In this document: in pieces, positions 24,822-37,700 of the stretch | How the letters are laid out: the number at the start of each line of letters is the position of its first letter | Numbering within the stretch: the first letter of the stretch is position 1 | Source: Myroides injenensis M09-0166 | GTDB taxonomy: Bacteria; Bacteroidota; Bacteroidia; Flavobacteriales; Flavobacteriaceae | Assembly (NCBI RefSeq): GCF_000246945.1 | Contig: NZ_BAEX01000013.1 | Coordinates: 1 to 48,602 of the forward strand | Direction: 5' to 3' | Length of the DNA stretch: 48,602 nt | The notes under the pieces: model-generated | The model's input: only the letters and a program-made list of their open reading frames with translations | What the model was told of the DNA's origin: nothing | Databases searched by the model: none | Made by a program: the position numbers and the translations under genes

Positions 24822-27800
24822 ATGATCACAAATCAGACTGAAAGACTAAATTTTGCTTCTACAAAGAATATACCAGCATATCCAGATTTCTTGGATATTC
24901 AGGTTAAGTCTTTTAAGGATTTTTTTCAACTAGAAACAAAATCTGAAGAAAGAGGCAAAGAAGGTTTGTACAATACCTTCATGGAGAACTTCCCGATTAC
25001 TGATACTAGAAATCAGTTCGTGTTGGAGTTTCTTGATTACTTTGTTGATCCTCCTCGTTATTCAATTGAAGAATGTATTGATAGAGGACTAACTTACAGC
25101 GTTCCGCTAAAGGCACGTTTGAAGTTATACTGTACTGACCCTGAACATGAAGATTTTGAAACTATCGTTCAAGATGTTTATTTAGGAACAATACCGTATA
25201 TGACGCCAAGCGGTACTTTTGTAATCAATGGAGCAGAGCGCGTTGTAGTATCACAGTTACATCGTTCACCAGGTGTGTTCTTTGGACAGTCTTTCCATGC
25301 AAATGGAACGAAGTTATATTCGGCGAGAATTATTCCATTTAAAGGATCTTGGATTGAGTTTGCTACCGATATTAATAGTGTAATGTATGCTTATATCGAT
25401 AGAAAGAAAAAATTACCTGTTACTACCTTATTCCGTGCTATTGGATTCGAAAGAGACAAGGACATCCTAGAGATTTTCGACTTAGCTGAAGAGGTAAAAG
25501 TATCAAAAACAGGTTTAAAAAAATATATAGGACGAAGACTTGCTGCACGTGTTTTAAACACTTGGCATGAGGACTTCGTTGATGAGGACACTGGAGAAGT
25601 TGTGTCAATTGAGAGAAATGAGATTATCTTAGACCGTGATACAGTCCTAGATAAAGATAATGTCGAAGAAATCATTGATGCTAACGTTAAAACTGTCCTT
25701 TTACACAAAGAAGACAATAATCAGGCAGACTATGCCATTATACATAACACGTTACAAAAAGACCCTACAAACTCTGAAAAAGAAGCTGTAGAGCATATCT
25801 ATCGTCAGTTGCGTAATGCTGAACCGCCTGATGAAGAAACTGCGCGTGGAATTATTGATAAATTGTTCTTTTCTGATCAACGTTACAATCTAGGTGAAGT
25901 TGGTCGTTATAGAATGAACAAGAAACTTAACCTTGATACTCCAATAGATAAACAAGTTTTAACAAAAGAAGATATAATCACTATTGTTAAATACTTGATT
26001 GAATTAATCAACTCTAAAGCTGAGATTGATGATATTGACCACTTATCTAATCGTCGTGTTAGAACTGTTGGTGAACAATTATCTGCTCAATTTGGTGTTG
26101 GTTTAGCTCGTATGGCAAGAACAATTCGTGAGCGTATGAATGTACGTGATAACGAAGTGTTTACACCTATTGACTTGATTAATGCGAAAACGTTATCGTC
26201 TGTAATCAATTCTTTCTTTGGTACTAACCAGTTATCTCAATTTATGGTTCAAACGAATCCTTTAGCTGAGATTACTCATAAACGTCGTTTATCGGCTTTA
26301 GGACCTGGTGGTTTATCACGTGAAAGAGCTGGTTTCGAAGTACGTGACGTTCACTATACTCACTACGGACGTTTATGTCCTATTGAGACACCAGAGGGAC
26401 CAAACATTGGTTTGATTTCGTCTTTAGCTGTTTATGCTAAAGTAAATAATATGGGATTCATTGAAACTCCTTATCGTCCTGTAGAGGATGGAAAGGTTGA
26501 TATAATCAATGAGCCTGTATATTTAAGTGCTGAAGAAGAAGAAGGTATGTTAATTGCACAAGCAAACGTACCAATGGATGCTGAAGGTAATATTACTGAA
26601 GAGCGTGTTGTTGTAAAAGAAGAAGGTGACTTCCCAGTTGTTGAGCCTAAAGATCTTCACTATACTGACGTTGCTCCTAATCAAATTGCTTCTATTTCTG
26701 CATCTTTAATTCCTTTCTTAGAGCATGATGATGCGAACCGTGCATTGATGGGATCAAACATGATGCGTCAAGCTGTTCCATTATTACGTCCGGAATCTCC
26801 AATTGTGGGAACTGGATTAGAAAGACAAGTAGCTTCTGATTCTCGTGTTTTAATTAATGCTGAAGGTGAAGGTACTGTAGAGTATGTAGATGCTCAAAAA
26901 ATTATAATTAAGTATGATCGCACAGATGAAGAGCGTTTAATAAGCTTCGATCCTGATGAGAAAAGCTATAACTTAATTAAGTTTAGAAAAACTAACCAAA
27001 GTACTAGTATTAACTTAAAACCAATCGTAAGAAAGGGTGATAGAGTTACTAAAGGTCAAGTACTTTGTGAAGGATATGCAACACAAAACGGTGAATTAGC
27101 TTTAGGTCGTAACTTGAAAGTGGCATTTATGCCATGGAAAGGATACAACTTTGAGGATGCTATCGTGATTTGTGAGAAAGTAGTAAGAGAAGATATCTTT
27201 ACATCTATTCATATTGATGACTATACACTAGAAGTGAGAGATACTAAATTAGGTAACGAAGAGTTAACTAATGATATCCCTAACGTTAGTGAAGAGGCAA
27301 CAAAAGATTTAGATGAGAATGGTATGATTCGTATTGGTGCAGAAGTGAAACCTGGAGATATCTTAATCGGTAAAATTACTCCAAAAGGTGAATCAGATCC
27401 TACACCAGAAGAAAAATTATTACGCGCAATCTTTGGTGATAAAGCAGGAGATGTAAAAGATGCTTCATTGAAAGCTTCACCTTCATTAAGAGGTGTTGTT
27501 TTAGATAAAAAACTTTTTGCTCGTGCAGTAAAAGATAAACGTAAACGTTCAAAAGATAAAGATGAGTTAGCTTTATTAGAAACTAAGTTTGAAGTTAAAT
27601 TCAATGAGTTAAAAGAGCGTTTAGTTGATAAATTATTCTTCATTGTTAACGGAAAAACATCTCAAGGGGTGTTAAACGATTTAGGTGAAGAAGTTTTACC
27701 AAAAGGTAAGAAGTTTACTCAAAAAATGCTTTATGCTGTTGAGGATTTTGCTCACCTTACAAAAGGTCAATGGACAACTGATGAAGATACTAATAGAATG

Positions 27801-28634
27801 ATCACTGATTTAATTCACAATTATAAAATTAAATTAAATGATCTTCAAGGTGTCCTAAGAAGAGAGAAGTTCATGATTACTGTAGGAGATGAATTACCAT
27901 CAGGAATTTTAAAATTAGCAAAAGTTTATATTGCTAAGAAACGTAAATTACGTGTTGGTGATAAAATGGCGGGTCGTCACGGTAACAAAGGTATTGTTGC
28001 GAGAATCGTTAGAGATGAGGATATGCCATTCTTAGAAGATGGTACACCAGTTGATATCGTATTGAACCCATTAGGGGTACCTTCTCGTATGAACATTGGT
28101 CAGATTTATGAAACTGTTTTAGGATGGGCTGGTCAAAAATTAGGTAAGAAATTTGCTACTCCTATTTTTGATGGTGCTGAGTTAGATCAAATTAATGATT
28201 TAACTGATGAAGCAGGTATTCCAAGATTTGGTCATACTTATCTATATGATGGAGGAACAGGAGAAAGATTCCACCAAAGAGCGACAGTGGGGGTTATCTA
28301 TATGTTGAAATTAGGACACATGGTAGATGATAAAATGCACGCACGTTCTATTGGACCTTACTCTTTAATTACTCAACAACCATTAGGAGGTAAGGCACAA
28401 TTTGGAGGTCAACGTTTTGGAGAGATGGAGGTATGGGCTCTTGAGGCTTATGGTGCATCAAGTACTTTACGTGAGATTTTGACGGTGAAATCAGATGACG
28501 TTATTGGTAGAGCGAAAACTTACGAAGCAATCGTTAAAGGTGAAACTATGCCAGAACCAGGACTTCCTGAGTCATTCAATGTATTGATGCATGAATTAAA
28601 AGGACTTGGATTAGACATCAGATTAGAAGAATAA
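24822..28634 (+). CDS. rpoB: RNA polymerase beta subunit, with a rifampicin-resistance-type residue
   Basis: The 1270-residue beta subunit starts [23 protein letters not shown] 24822 is chosen over an upstream TTG because this is the flavobacterial start. Conserved regions include [11 protein letters not shown], the rifampicin pocket ([20 protein letters not shown]), [22 protein letters not shown] and the C-terminal [14 protein letters not shown]. In the pocket, Val476 (codon 26247-26249, GTT) stands where E. coli has Asp516 and where nearly all bacteria keep Asp. The His526 and Ser531 equivalents are unchanged. D516V is a classic resistance substitution. It is cotranscribed with rpoC behind rplL. 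Confidence 0.97.
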   Translation: MITNQTERLNFASTKNIPAYPDFLDIQVKSFKDFFQLETKSEERGKEGLYNTFMENFPITDTRNQFVLEFLDYFVDPPRYSIEECIDRGLTYSVPLKARLKLYCTDPEHEDFETIVQDVYLGTIPYMTPSGTFVINGAERVVVSQLHRSPGVFFGQSFHANGTKLYSARIIPFKGSWIEFATDINSVMYAYIDRKKKLPVTTLFRAIGFERDKDILEIFDLAEEVKVSKTGLKKYIGRRLAARVLNTWHEDFVDEDTGEVVSIERNEIILDRDTVLDKDNVEEIIDANVKTVLLHKEDNNQADYAIIHNTLQKDPTNSEKEAVEHIYRQLRNAEPPDEETARGIIDKLFFSDQRYNLGEVGRYRMNKKLNLDTPIDKQVLTKEDIITIVKYLIELINSKAEIDDIDHLSNRRVRTVGEQLSAQFGVGLARMARTIRERMNVRDNEVFTPIDLINAKTLSSVINSFFGTNQLSQFMVQTNPLAEITHKRRLSALGPGGLSRERAGFEVRDVHYTHYGRLCPIETPEGPNIGLISSLAVYAKVNNMGFIETPYRPVEDGKVDIINEPVYLSAEEEEGMLIAQANVPMDAEGNITEERVVVKEEGDFPVVEPKDLHYTDVAPNQIASISASLIPFLEHDDANRALMGSNMMRQAVPLLRPESPIVGTGLERQVASDSRVLINAEGEGTVEYVDAQKIIIKYDRTDEERLISFDPDEKSYNLIKFRKTNQSTSINLKPIVRKGDRVTKGQVLCEGYATQNGELALGRNLKVAFMPWKGYNFEDAIVICEKVVREDIFTSIHIDDYTLEVRDTKLGNEELTNDIPNVSEEATKDLDENGMIRIGAEVKPGDILIGKITPKGESDPTPEEKLLRAIFGDKAGDVKDASLKASPSLRGVVLDKKLFARAVKDKRKRSKDKDELALLETKFEVKFNELKERLVDKLFFIVNGKTSQGVLNDLGEEVLPKGKKFTQKMLYAVEDFAHLTKGQWTTDEDTNRMITDLIHNYKIKLNDLQGVLRREKFMITVGDELPSGILKLAKVYIAKKRKLRVGDKMAGRHGNKGIVARIVRDEDMPFLEDGTPVDIVLNPLGVPSRMNIGQIYETVLGWAGQKLGKKFATPIFDGAELDQINDLTDEAGIPRFGHTYLYDGGTGERFHQRATVGVIYMLKLGHMVDDKMHARSIGPYSLITQQPLGGKAQFGGQRFGEMEVWALEAYGASSTLREILTVKSDDVIGRAKTYEAIVKGETMPEPGLPESFNVLMHELKGLGLDIRLEE

Positions 28635-28646
28635 ACTAAGATTATG

Positions 28647-28673
28647 GAGTAAGCAGTGTTTTACTGCTTACTC
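28647..28673 (+). promoter_or_regulatory. rpoB-rpoC intercistronic hairpin
   Basis: GAGTAAGCAGT (28647-28657) pairs perfectly with ACTGCTTACTC (28663-28673) around GTTTT. It is followed by TTATATC, not a T tract, so an RNA-processing or stability element is more likely than a terminator. Confidence 0.65.
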
Positions 28674-28705
28674 TTATATCATACACTTTAACAAGTAAGT
28701 TTACC

Positions 28706-31700
28706 ATGAATAAAAATAAAGAGAAAAATACCGTTAAAAGGTTTAATAAAATCTCAATCGGTTTAGCTTCACCTGAATCAATTCTTGCAGAATCAAGAGG
28801 GGAAGTTTTAAAACCAGAAACTATTAACTATCGTACTCATAAACCTGAAAGAGATGGTCTTTTCTGTGAACGTATTTTCGGTCCAGTTAAAGATTATGAG
28901 TGTGCTTGTGGTAAGTATAAAAGAATCCGTTACAAAGGTATAGTATGTGACCGTTGTGGGGTTGAAGTTACTGAGAAGAAAGTTCGTAGAGATAGAGTAG
29001 GTCACATCAATTTAGTTGTGCCAATTGCTCATATTTGGTACTTCCGTTCTCTTCCTAATAAAATTGGATATATTTTAGGTCTTCCATCTAAGAAATTAGA
29101 TATGATTATCTATTATGAGCGTTATGTAGTGATCCAACCGGGTATTGCAAAAAATGCTGATGGTGAGCCACTAAAACGTCTTGATTTCTTAACAGAAGAG
29201 GAGTATTTGAATATTTGTGATACTCTTCCTATGGAGAATCAATATTTAGATGACAAAGATCCTAATAAATTCATCGCTAAAATGGGTGCTGAATGTATTA
29301 TGGATTTATTAGCAACAACTGATTTAGATCAATTGTCGTATACGTTACGTCATGCTGCTAATAATGAGACATCTAAACAAAGAAAAACTGAAGCTTTAAA
29401 ACGTCTACAGGTCGTAGAGTCTTTCCGTGAGTCTAATTTAAACCGTGAGAATAGACCTGAATGGATGATCTTAAAAGTGATTCCAGTGATACCACCTGAA
29501 TTACGTCCATTGGTTCCATTGGATGGAGGTCGTTTTGCTACTTCAGATTTGAATGACTTATACCGTCGTGTAATTATTAGAAACAACCGTTTAAAACGTT
29601 TAATGGAGATCAAAGCTCCTGAAGTTATTTTACGTAATGAAAAACGTATGCTTCAAGAAGCTGTGGATTCACTATTTGACAACACAAGAAAATCTTCTGC
29701 TGTTAAAACTGAGTCTAACCGTCCATTGAAATCACTTTCTGATTCATTGAAAGGTAAGCAAGGTCGTTTCCGTCAAAACTTATTAGGTAAACGTGTTGAC
29801 TATTCTGCTCGTTCAGTAATTGTTGTTGGACCAGAATTAAAATTATACGAATGTGGATTGCCAAAAGATATGGCAGCTGAATTATACAAACCTTTTGTTA
29901 TCCGTAAATTGATAGAAAGAGGAATTGTTAAGACAGTTAAATCTGCAAAGAAAATTATAGATAAGAAAGAGCCTGTAGTTTGGGATATCTTAGAAAACGT
30001 TATTAAAGGACACCCAGTTTTATTAAACCGTGCTCCTACGCTTCACAGATTGGGTATTCAAGCTTTCCAACCAAAATTAATTGAAGGAAAAGCTATTCAA
30101 TTACACCCATTAGTGTGTACTGCGTTTAATGCCGATTTCGATGGTGACCAGATGGCTGTTCACTTACCTTTGGGACCTGAAGCAATCTTAGAATCTCAAC
30201 TATTAATGTTGGCTTCGCATAATATCTTGAACCCTGCTAATGGTGCACCTATTACTGTACCATCTCAGGATATGGTTCTTGGTTTGTATTATATGACTAA
30301 GTTGCGTAAAAGTACTCCTGAAGAAATTGTAAAAGGTGAAGGACTAACTTTCTATTCTGTAGAAGAAGTACATATTGCAATAAATGAAGGTAAACTTGAT
30401 TTGAATGCTGGTGTTAAAGTTCGTGCAAAAGACTATAACGCTGAAGGAGAATTAGTTTATCAAATTATAGAAACTACAGCAGGTAGAATTTTATTTAATG
30501 AAGTTGTGCCAGAAGTAGCTGGTTATATCAACGAGGTATTGACTAAAAAATCTTTAAGAGATATTATTGGTCGTATCTTAGCTATTACTGATGTACCTAC
30601 TACTGCTGCTTTCTTGGATGATATTAAGAGCATGGGATACGGTTATGCGTTCCGTGGTGGATTATCATTCAGTTTAGGAGATATTATGATTCCTGGACAA
30701 AAACAAGAATTAATTGATGATGCGAACCAACAAGTAGATCATATCACTATGAACTATAATATGGGACTTATCACAAATAATGAACGTTACAACCAGGTAA
30801 TTGACGTTTGGACATCTACAAATGCTTTATTGACTGAACTTGCAATGAAGAATATTCGCGAAGACAAACAAGGATTTAACTCAGTATATATGATGTTGGA
30901 TTCTGGAGCGAGGGGTTCTAAAGAGCAGATTCGTCAGTTAACTGGTATGCGTGGTTTGATGGCTAAACCAAAAAAATCAACTGCAGGTGGTGGTGAGATT
31001 ATTGAGAACCCGATTCTTTCTAACTTTAAAGAAGGTCTTTCGATTCTTGAGTATTTCATTTCTACACACGGTGCTCGTAAAGGTCTTGCCGATACAGCAT
31101 TGAAAACTGCGGATGCTGGTTATTTAACTCGTCGTCTTCACGATGTTGCACAGGATGTTATTGTAAATAGCGAAGATTGTGGAACATTAAGAGGTATTGA
31201 AGTTAAGCCACTTAAAAAGAATGAAGAAGTTATTGAGTCATTAGGAGAAAGAGTTTTAGGACGTGTAGCATTGAACGATGTTATTAATCCATTAAATTCT
31301 GAAGTATTAGTTGAGGCAGGAACTGAGATTAATGAAGCTACTGCAAAATTAATTAATGCTGCACCTATTGAATCTATTGAAGTACGTTCTCCATTGACAT
31401 GTGAGGCAAAAACGGGTATTTGTGTTAAATGTTACGGACGTAACTTAGCTACTGCTCGTATGGTTCAAAGAGGTGAAGCTGTTGGTGTTATCGCTGCTCA
31501 ATCAATTGGGGAGCCTGGTACACAGTTAACATTGAGAACATTCCACGTTGGGGGTACTGCTGGTAATATTTCTGAAACTTCAAGTATCACTTCTAAGTTT
31601 AAAGGTCGTTTAGAAATGGAAGATCTTAAAACAGTTAAGAGTGAGGATGCGGAAGGAAATGTTATTGATATCGTGATTTCACGTTCTACTGAAGCTAAAT

Positions 31701-32977
31701 TATATGATGTTAATACTGGAATCTTATTAACAACAAATAATATACCTTACGGTTCTACTATTTATGTTGGTGATGGAGATGTAATTGAAGAAGGTGCAAC
31801 TATCTGTAAATGGGATCCATATAACGGTGTAATTGTTTCTGAATTTACTGGTAAGATTGCTTACGAAGATATTGAGCAAGGTCAAACTTTCATGGTAGAG
31901 ATTGATGAGCAAACTGGTTTCCAAGAGAAAGTTATTACTGAATCTAGAAACAAAAAATTAATTCCTACTTTATTAATATATGGTAAAGATGGTGAGTTAA
32001 TTCGTTCATACAATTTACCTGTTGGATCTCACTTAATGGTTAATGATGGAGAGAAAATTAAGGCTGGTAAAGTTTTAGTTAAGATTCCTCGTCATACTTC
32101 TAAAGCAGGGGATATTACTGGAGGTCTTCCTAGAATTACTGAGTTGTTAGAGGCTCGTAATCCTTCGAACCCTGCAGTTGTTTCTGAAATTGATGGTGTA
32201 GTTTCTTTCGGAAAAATTAAGAGAGGTAACAGAGAAATTATCGTTGAGTCAAAAACTGGAGATGTTAGAAAATATTTAGTAAAATTATCTAACCAAATCT
32301 TAGTTCAAGAAAATGACTTCGTTAAAGCTGGTGTTCCTTTATCTGACGGAGCTATCACTCCAGATGATATCTTAAGAATTCAAGGACCTTCATCTGTTCA
32401 ACAATACTTAGTAAATGAAATTCAAGAAGTTTATCGTTTACAAGGGGTAAAAATTAGTGACAAACACTTTGAAGTTGTTATTCGTCAAATGATGCGTAAA
32501 GTTAGAATTCAGGATCCGGGAGATACTCTATTCTTAGAAGACCAATTAGTACACGCAATTGACTTTATCGAAGAAAACGATAGATTGTTTGGAATGAAAG
32601 TTGTTGAGAATGCTGGTGAATCTGATAACTTAAAAGAGGGGCAAATTGTTTCTGTTAGAGAGTTACGTGACGAGAACTCATTGTTAAGACGTGAAGATAA
32701 AGAATTAGTTATTGCACGTGATGTTATGCCTGCTACTGGTACACCAGTTCTTCAAGGTATTACAAGAGCATCATTACAGACTAAGTCATTTATTTCTGCT
32801 GCTTCATTCCAGGAAACTACAAAAGTATTAAACGAAGCTGCTGTTGCAGGTAAAGTTGATAACTTGTCTGGATTAAAAGAGAATGTAATTGTAGGTCATA
32901 GAATCCCAGCTGGTACAGGTATGAGAGAATATGAAGATATAATTGTAAGCTCTTTAGAAGAAGACGGAATATTATAA
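28706..32977 (+). CDS. rpoC: RNA polymerase beta-prime subunit
   Basis: The 1423-residue subunit has an N-terminal zinc ribbon ([20 protein letters not shown]), the catalytic magnesium loop [15 protein letters not shown], the bridge-helix/trigger-loop region (GLRG-like [19 protein letters not shown] and [19 protein letters not shown]), and a second cysteine cluster ([13 protein letters not shown]). Length and motifs are normal for Bacteroidota. It lies 71 bases after rpoB and 27 bases before the DUF3467 gene. Confidence 0.98.
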   Translation: MNKNKEKNTVKRFNKISIGLASPESILAESRGEVLKPETINYRTHKPERDGLFCERIFGPVKDYECACGKYKRIRYKGIVCDRCGVEVTEKKVRRDRVGHINLVVPIAHIWYFRSLPNKIGYILGLPSKKLDMIIYYERYVVIQPGIAKNADGEPLKRLDFLTEEEYLNICDTLPMENQYLDDKDPNKFIAKMGAECIMDLLATTDLDQLSYTLRHAANNETSKQRKTEALKRLQVVESFRESNLNRENRPEWMILKVIPVIPPELRPLVPLDGGRFATSDLNDLYRRVIIRNNRLKRLMEIKAPEVILRNEKRMLQEAVDSLFDNTRKSSAVKTESNRPLKSLSDSLKGKQGRFRQNLLGKRVDYSARSVIVVGPELKLYECGLPKDMAAELYKPFVIRKLIERGIVKTVKSAKKIIDKKEPVVWDILENVIKGHPVLLNRAPTLHRLGIQAFQPKLIEGKAIQLHPLVCTAFNADFDGDQMAVHLPLGPEAILESQLLMLASHNILNPANGAPITVPSQDMVLGLYYMTKLRKSTPEEIVKGEGLTFYSVEEVHIAINEGKLDLNAGVKVRAKDYNAEGELVYQIIETTAGRILFNEVVPEVAGYINEVLTKKSLRDIIGRILAITDVPTTAAFLDDIKSMGYGYAFRGGLSFSLGDIMIPGQKQELIDDANQQVDHITMNYNMGLITNNERYNQVIDVWTSTNALLTELAMKNIREDKQGFNSVYMMLDSGARGSKEQIRQLTGMRGLMAKPKKSTAGGGEIIENPILSNFKEGLSILEYFISTHGARKGLADTALKTADAGYLTRRLHDVAQDVIVNSEDCGTLRGIEVKPLKKNEEVIESLGERVLGRVALNDVINPLNSEVLVEAGTEINEATAKLINAAPIESIEVRSPLTCEAKTGICVKCYGRNLATARMVQRGEAVGVIAAQSIGEPGTQLTLRTFHVGGTAGNISETSSITSKFKGRLEMEDLKTVKSEDAEGNVIDIVISRSTEAKLYDVNTGILLTTNNIPYGSTIYVGDGDVIEEGATICKWDPYNGVIVSEFTGKIAYEDIEQGQTFMVEIDEQTGFQEKVITESRNKKLIPTLLIYGKDGELIRSYNLPVGSHLMVNDGEKIKAGKVLVKIPRHTSKAGDITGGLPRITELLEARNPSNPAVVSEIDGVVSFGKIKRGNREIIVESKTGDVRKYLVKLSNQILVQENDFVKAGVPLSDGAITPDDILRIQGPSSVQQYLVNEIQEVYRLQGVKISDKHFEVVIRQMMRKVRIQDPGDTLFLEDQLVHAIDFIEENDRLFGMKVVENAGESDNLKEGQIVSVRELRDENSLLRREDKELVIARDVMPATGTPVLQGITRASLQTKSFISAASFQETTKVLNEAAVAGKVDNLSGLKENVIVGHRIPAGTGMREYEDIIVSSLEEDGIL

Positions 32978-33004
32978 TAAAAAATATTTATAAACGGTAT
33001 AGTT

Positions 33005-33313
33005 ATGTCAGAAGATCAAAACCAATTTAATATTGAATTAGATGAAGCAACTGCTGAAGGAACTTTTTCTAACTTAGCAATTATCAATCATTCTACTACA
33101 GAATTTGTAGTTGATTTTGTTAACATTATGCCTGGAGTACCTAAAGCTAAGGTTAAGTCACGAATAATTTTGACACCACAACATGCTAAAAGATTACTTA
33201 GTGCATTAAGTGAAAACATACAACGATTTGAGAATGCTAATGGAGAAATTAAAGATGTAGAATCACCTTATAATTTATCTTCAGTAAATTTTGGTCCTAA
33301 AGGTCAAGCTTAA
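33005..33313 (+). CDS. DUF3467 family protein
   Basis: The 102-residue protein matches DUF3467: TFSNLAIINHSTTEFVVDFV, PGVPKAKVKSRIILTPQHAKRLLSAL and a C-terminal NFGPK. Its function is unknown. It lies 27 bases after rpoC and before the operon terminator, so it is expressed with RNA polymerase. This position is common in Bacteroidota and hints at a transcription-related role, which is inference only. Confidence 0.88.
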   Translation: MSEDQNQFNIELDEATAEGTFSNLAIINHSTTEFVVDFVNIMPGVPKAKVKSRIILTPQHAKRLLSALSENIQRFENANGEIKDVESPYNLSSVNFGPKGQA

Positions 33314-33334
33314 TTAAACGTTTAGATAGTATAG

Positions 33335-33366
33335 AAAAAGCCCTACTTACAAAGTAGGGCTTTTTT
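33335..33366 (+). terminator. rpoC operon terminator
   Basis: AAAAAGCCCTACTT pairs perfectly with AAGTAGGGCTTTTT around ACA, with the T run forming the end of the stem and tail. Confidence 0.93.
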
Positions 33367-33504
33367 AATGCATAATAACTAAGGAAAAAAAAATAATACA
33401 ATATGTTGAACAATTATGGTGTTGACTTGATTCTTATGGCTTTCGATCTATTTCATCACTAGTTTTATAACGTTCAAAGACCTTGTTATTTGCAACTAAA
33501 TTTT

Positions 33505-33906
33505 TTATATTACTTGTTTATCTTTCGTAATGTATATATAAGCACTTTCAACGTCCTTTTTAAGCTCATTAATTTGCAATTTGACAGATAAATTTTGACT
33601 TAGATTACTTGATAATAAGTTTAGATAATACTTAGCTTTTTGTAAATGTCTTTCAGCATTTTTTTTATCCTTTAGCATTTGATATGTATTTGCTAAATCT
33701 ATACAAGTTTGAGTATAGCATTTACATATAGGAATGCCATTACAAATACATTTTAATAGGTTTTGTTGTAAAACTTCTGCCCTAATCATTGCTTCTAAGT
33801 GTAAATAAAGTGCTTCAGAAGTTGCACCCTTTTGAAGGGCTTGTTGTGCTTGTTTGGTTTTTGTGTTCCAAGCTTTCTGTACAAATAATAAACAAGTTGA
33901 ACTCAT
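33505..33906 (-). CDS. Cysteine-containing helical protein coupled to sodB
   Basis: This 133-residue protein is not recognised. It appears all helical, with TPR-like pairs (TSEALYLHLEAMIRAEVL; CIDLANTYQMLKDKKNAERHL). Five cysteines cluster at C53, C55, C61, C63 and C68 (CICNGIPICKCYTQTC), with a sixth at C5, a pattern that could bind metal. No signal peptide is seen. Its ATG overlaps the sodB stop codon by one base (TAATG), so translation is coupled to the superoxide dismutase. A role in metal supply to, or protection of, the dismutase is conceivable but unproven. Confidence 0.7.
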   Translation of the reverse strand: MSSTCLLFVQKAWNTKTKQAQQALQKGATSEALYLHLEAMIRAEVLQQNLLKCICNGIPICKCYTQTCIDLANTYQMLKDKKNAERHLQKAKYYLNLLSSNLSQNLSVKLQINELKKDVESAYIYITKDKQVI

Positions 33907-34496
33907 TATAGTAAATTTTGATTAACAAATTCCCAGTTGACTATTTTCCAATAGTCTTCAATAAATTTGGCTCTTGCATTCCTATGATCTATATAATAGG
34001 CATGTTCCCAAACATCAATAGTTAATAGAGGTTTTTTATTATGAATAAGAGGATTGTCAGCATCTTTCATAGGAATAATTTCTAGTTTTCCACTTTCACT
34101 TAGTGCTAGCCAAGTCCATCCAGCTCCAAAAAGCTTAGTAGCAATTGTTGAAAATTCCTTTTTAAAGTTTTCAAATGAACCAAAATCTCTTATTATTAAA
34201 TCTTTTGCTATTCCAAATGGTTCATTTTGTCCATTTGGTGTAAGGCATTTCCAGTAAAAACTGTGATTATAATGTTGCGCGGCATTGTTATAAATCGCTA
34301 ATTCTCCTTTTTCATAAGTTAACGTGATAATGTTTTCTAAACATTCGTTCGCATATGGACTATTTGTTAGTAAATCATTAAGGTTGTTTACATATGTCTG
34401 ATGATGTTTTCCATGATGGTAGTCAAATCCTTCTTTTGTTATAATAGGCTCTAATGCATCTTTAGGATACGGTAATTGTGGTAAAATGAATGTCAT
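33906..34496 (-). CDS. sodB: Superoxide dismutase, Fe type
   Basis: The 196-residue enzyme converts superoxide to hydrogen peroxide and oxygen. Metal ligands are in YHHGKHHQTYV (first His), AAQHYNHSFYW (second His) and DVWEHAYYIDH (Asp and His). The Gln in NNAAQHYNHSFYW and the FGAGWTWL and NARAKFIEDYWKIVNWEFV stretches are typical of the iron type rather than the manganese type. No signal peptide is present, so it is cytoplasmic. It is divergent from the SusC gene. A 16-base palindrome lies 40 bases upstream. Confidence 0.95.
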   Translation of the reverse strand: MTFILPQLPYPKDALEPIITKEGFDYHHGKHHQTYVNNLNDLLTNSPYANECLENIITLTYEKGELAIYNNAAQHYNHSFYWKCLTPNGQNEPFGIAKDLIIRDFGSFENFKKEFSTIATKLFGAGWTWLALSESGKLEIIPMKDADNPLIHNKKPLLTIDVWEHAYYIDHRNARAKFIEDYWKIVNWEFVNQNLL

Positions 34497-34535
34497 ATGT
34501 TTATTATTGTTTTATTAGATGTGTAAAAATATAAA

Positions 34536-34551
34536 TTTAGTTTAAACTAAA
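34536..34551. promoter_or_regulatory. 16-base palindrome upstream of sodB
   Basis: TTTAGTTTAAACTAAA is perfectly self-complementary and lies 40 bases before the sodB start, within the probable promoter region (a weak minus-strand TACTTTTT lies close upstream). It could be an operator for an iron- or oxidant-responsive regulator. In AT-rich DNA, chance occurrence is not negligible. Confidence 0.4.
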
Positions 34552-34718
34552 AAAGTATTTAGGTGTTTATTATGTAAACAATTCTCTTAATGTAAACTTC
34601 ATATTGGTTAACAATAGGATAAAGTCTATTTATTGTATGATTGTGTGTGAATCCTTTGATTTGTATTGTTTACGTGAACTACTAAATTGAAAAATTAACA
34701 ACACAACCATATCAACAG

Positions 34719-37700
34719 ATGAAAAAAGTAAGACGTAAAAGTCAATTTGTTTTTTTTATACTAGGCGCTTTGTCACTTTGTAATTATAGTGTATTTGCTT
34801 CTAGTAGTGAAGCTCTTCATGCGACAAATAAGAAGAATCAAATTTTTGACCAGGTAAGAAACTTTAAGCTTAGTGGACAAGTTGTCGCTAGTGATGGCAC
34901 TAGCTTACCAGGAGCAACTATTCAAGTACTTAATAAGAATATTGCTGTGGCTTCAGATATTGACGGAAAGTTTTTTATTGATATTAATGATGACTTAAGT
35001 TCTGTAGATATTGAAGTTTCTTTTATTGGTTTTAAATCACAAGTATTAAGAGTAAAAGCAGGCGATTTTGTAAAAGTACAATTAAAAGAAGTGGATAACT
35101 TATTGAATGAAGTTGTCGTAACAGCTTTAGGTATTAAAAGAGAGGAAAAGCAACTAGGATATTCACAGCAGACTCTTAATAGTGAAAATATTGATAGAGC
35201 TAGATCTAATAATTGGTCTGATGCTCTAAAAGGTAAAGTAGCAGGTCTATCAATGGTTTCTGCTAGTTCAGGACCAATGAATTCTTCACAAATCAAGCTT
35301 AGAGGAGATCGTTCTTTAGATTTATCTCAGAATGCAGCATTAGTGGTTGTGGATGGGGTGATTATGAATAGTGACTTATGGAGTAGTGGGGCAAATGAAG
35401 CTTATATAGGTACTGATGCACCAGTAGACTATGGTAATGGAATTGCAGATTTGAACCCTGATGATATTGAAAGTATTACGGTATTAAAAGGACCTGGGGC
35501 CGCAGCTTTATATGGTTCGCGTGCATCGAATGGTGTTTTGATGATCACTACCAAGTCTGGTAAAAAGAATACAGGTTTAGGTGTGTCTTTTAATTCAAAT
35601 GTTAGTTTTGATGTGATACAGCGTTGGCCAAAATATCAATATGAATATGGTCAAGGAAATGGTAAGAGCTTTAATAAAGCAGGTGACGCTTATTATTCAT
35701 ATGGTCTTTCAGAAGATGGTGCTAATACAGGAAGTACAAGTAGTGCATTCGGACCGAAATTCGATGGGCAGTATTTTTTTCAATACGATCCATTAACGGA
35801 AAGTCAGGGTGCTGAGCGAACTTTATGGCGTCCTTATAAGAATAATATAAAGGATTTTTGGAGAACAGGAATGACGATGACAAATACTCTCTCTTTTTCT
35901 GGAGGTAATGATAAAGGAAGTATTCGTACGACGGTGACTAATTCAAAAAATGAATGGATTATGCCTAATACAGGATTTGATCGTACAAGTATCTCAACAA
36001 AAGCAAAATATAAAGTATCTAAATCAGTAACTGTAAATGCGAATGTAGGTTATACAAATCGAAAAAGTGATAACTTACCTGGAACAGGATATGGAAATCA
36101 TACGATTAGTTATTTTATGATCTTTCAGAACCCTAATGTAGATTTAGATTGGTATCGCCCTATTTGGAAGAAAGATTATTATCAAACTGACCAAATACAT
36201 CCATTTAGCTCTTATATAGAGAATCCATATTTAATAGCTTATGAGACTACGAACCCAATAAATACGAACACGATAACTGGTAGTTTGTCTACTGATATAG
36301 AAATTACTCCTAAATTGAAATTAATGCTGCGCGGATCTCTTAACTCTCGCAATGATAAAAGAGAGCAAAGAAGACCTTATAGTACGACCAAATTTGGTAA
36401 AGGTTATTTTAGAACACAACAGATTAATTTCCAAGAAATCAATACTGATTTCTTACTTTCCTATACTGAAAATGATAGTGACATATTTACCTATAGTGCA
36501 TCTATAGGAGGAAATATGTTGGATTCTAAATATCATGATGTTTCTGCTTATGTTGATGGACTAGTGACTCCTGGAGTTTATATGTTAAGCAATGGTAGAA
36601 ATAATGCTATTGCTAATGTAAGTGATAGAGATTATAAGGTTAACTCACTTTATGGTATGGGATCTATAGGTTACAAGAATAAAGTGTTTTTGGATGCGAC
36701 TCTAAGAAATGATTGGTCTAGTACACTGCAAAAAGGAAATTGGTCTTTTATGTATCCATCATTTAATACAAGTTTTATTCTAAGTGAGATTTTTAATTTA
36801 CCTGCTATAATTGATTATTCTAAACTTCGATTTTCTGCTTCAGAAGTTGGTAATGGAACGGTACCTTATCAAACTTTAAAATATTATAATAATAGTGCAT
36901 TTGCAAGTTCTGCAACTTCGCCAACAACTTTGCATAATAGCAATTTAAAACCTGAGAAAACGAGAAGTTTCGAATTGGGCTATGAACAGCGTATGTTTAA
37001 AAATCGTTTTGGGTTTGATGTGACTTTATATGAAACAAAAACAAAGAATCAAATTATCACTGTGCCTTTAAATTATGTAACAGGGTTTAATAAAGCAATT
37101 ATTAATGCTGGAGATATTAGAAATAGAGGAATAGAGCTTGTGGTTAATGGTACACCAGTTAAGAATAAAAATTTCAGATGGGATACTACACTTAATTGGG
37201 CTAAAAATGATAATAAAATTTTAAGCTTAGCAGAGGATTTTAATGGTGGTGATCAGCAAGTATTGGCTCAATCTGGAACGGTTTCAATTATTGGTAAAGT
37301 TGGAGGAAGTACTGGAGATATGTATGGTTATAAGTTTGTGAGAAATGATCAAGGACAAATTATTTATAATGATAAGGGGTTACCTGTGCAAGCAAAGGAA
37401 ATAGAGTATTTGGGTAGTGCTTACGCAGATTGGTCTATGGGGTGGACAAATACTTTTAAATATAAGAATGTAACTCTAAGTTTTACAATTGATGGTCAAT
37501 ATGGTGGAAAAGTATATTCTCAATCTCATCATAAAATGAGTGAGCAAGGAAAATTACAACATACGTTATATGGACGTGAACAAGGTTATATTATTGGAGA
37601 TGGTGTTGTATTAAATACTGATGGATCATATAGTCCAAATACTACTAAAGTGAACCCTGCAGATTATTATGCTGAATATTATAGAAGAGCTAATGTGGAA

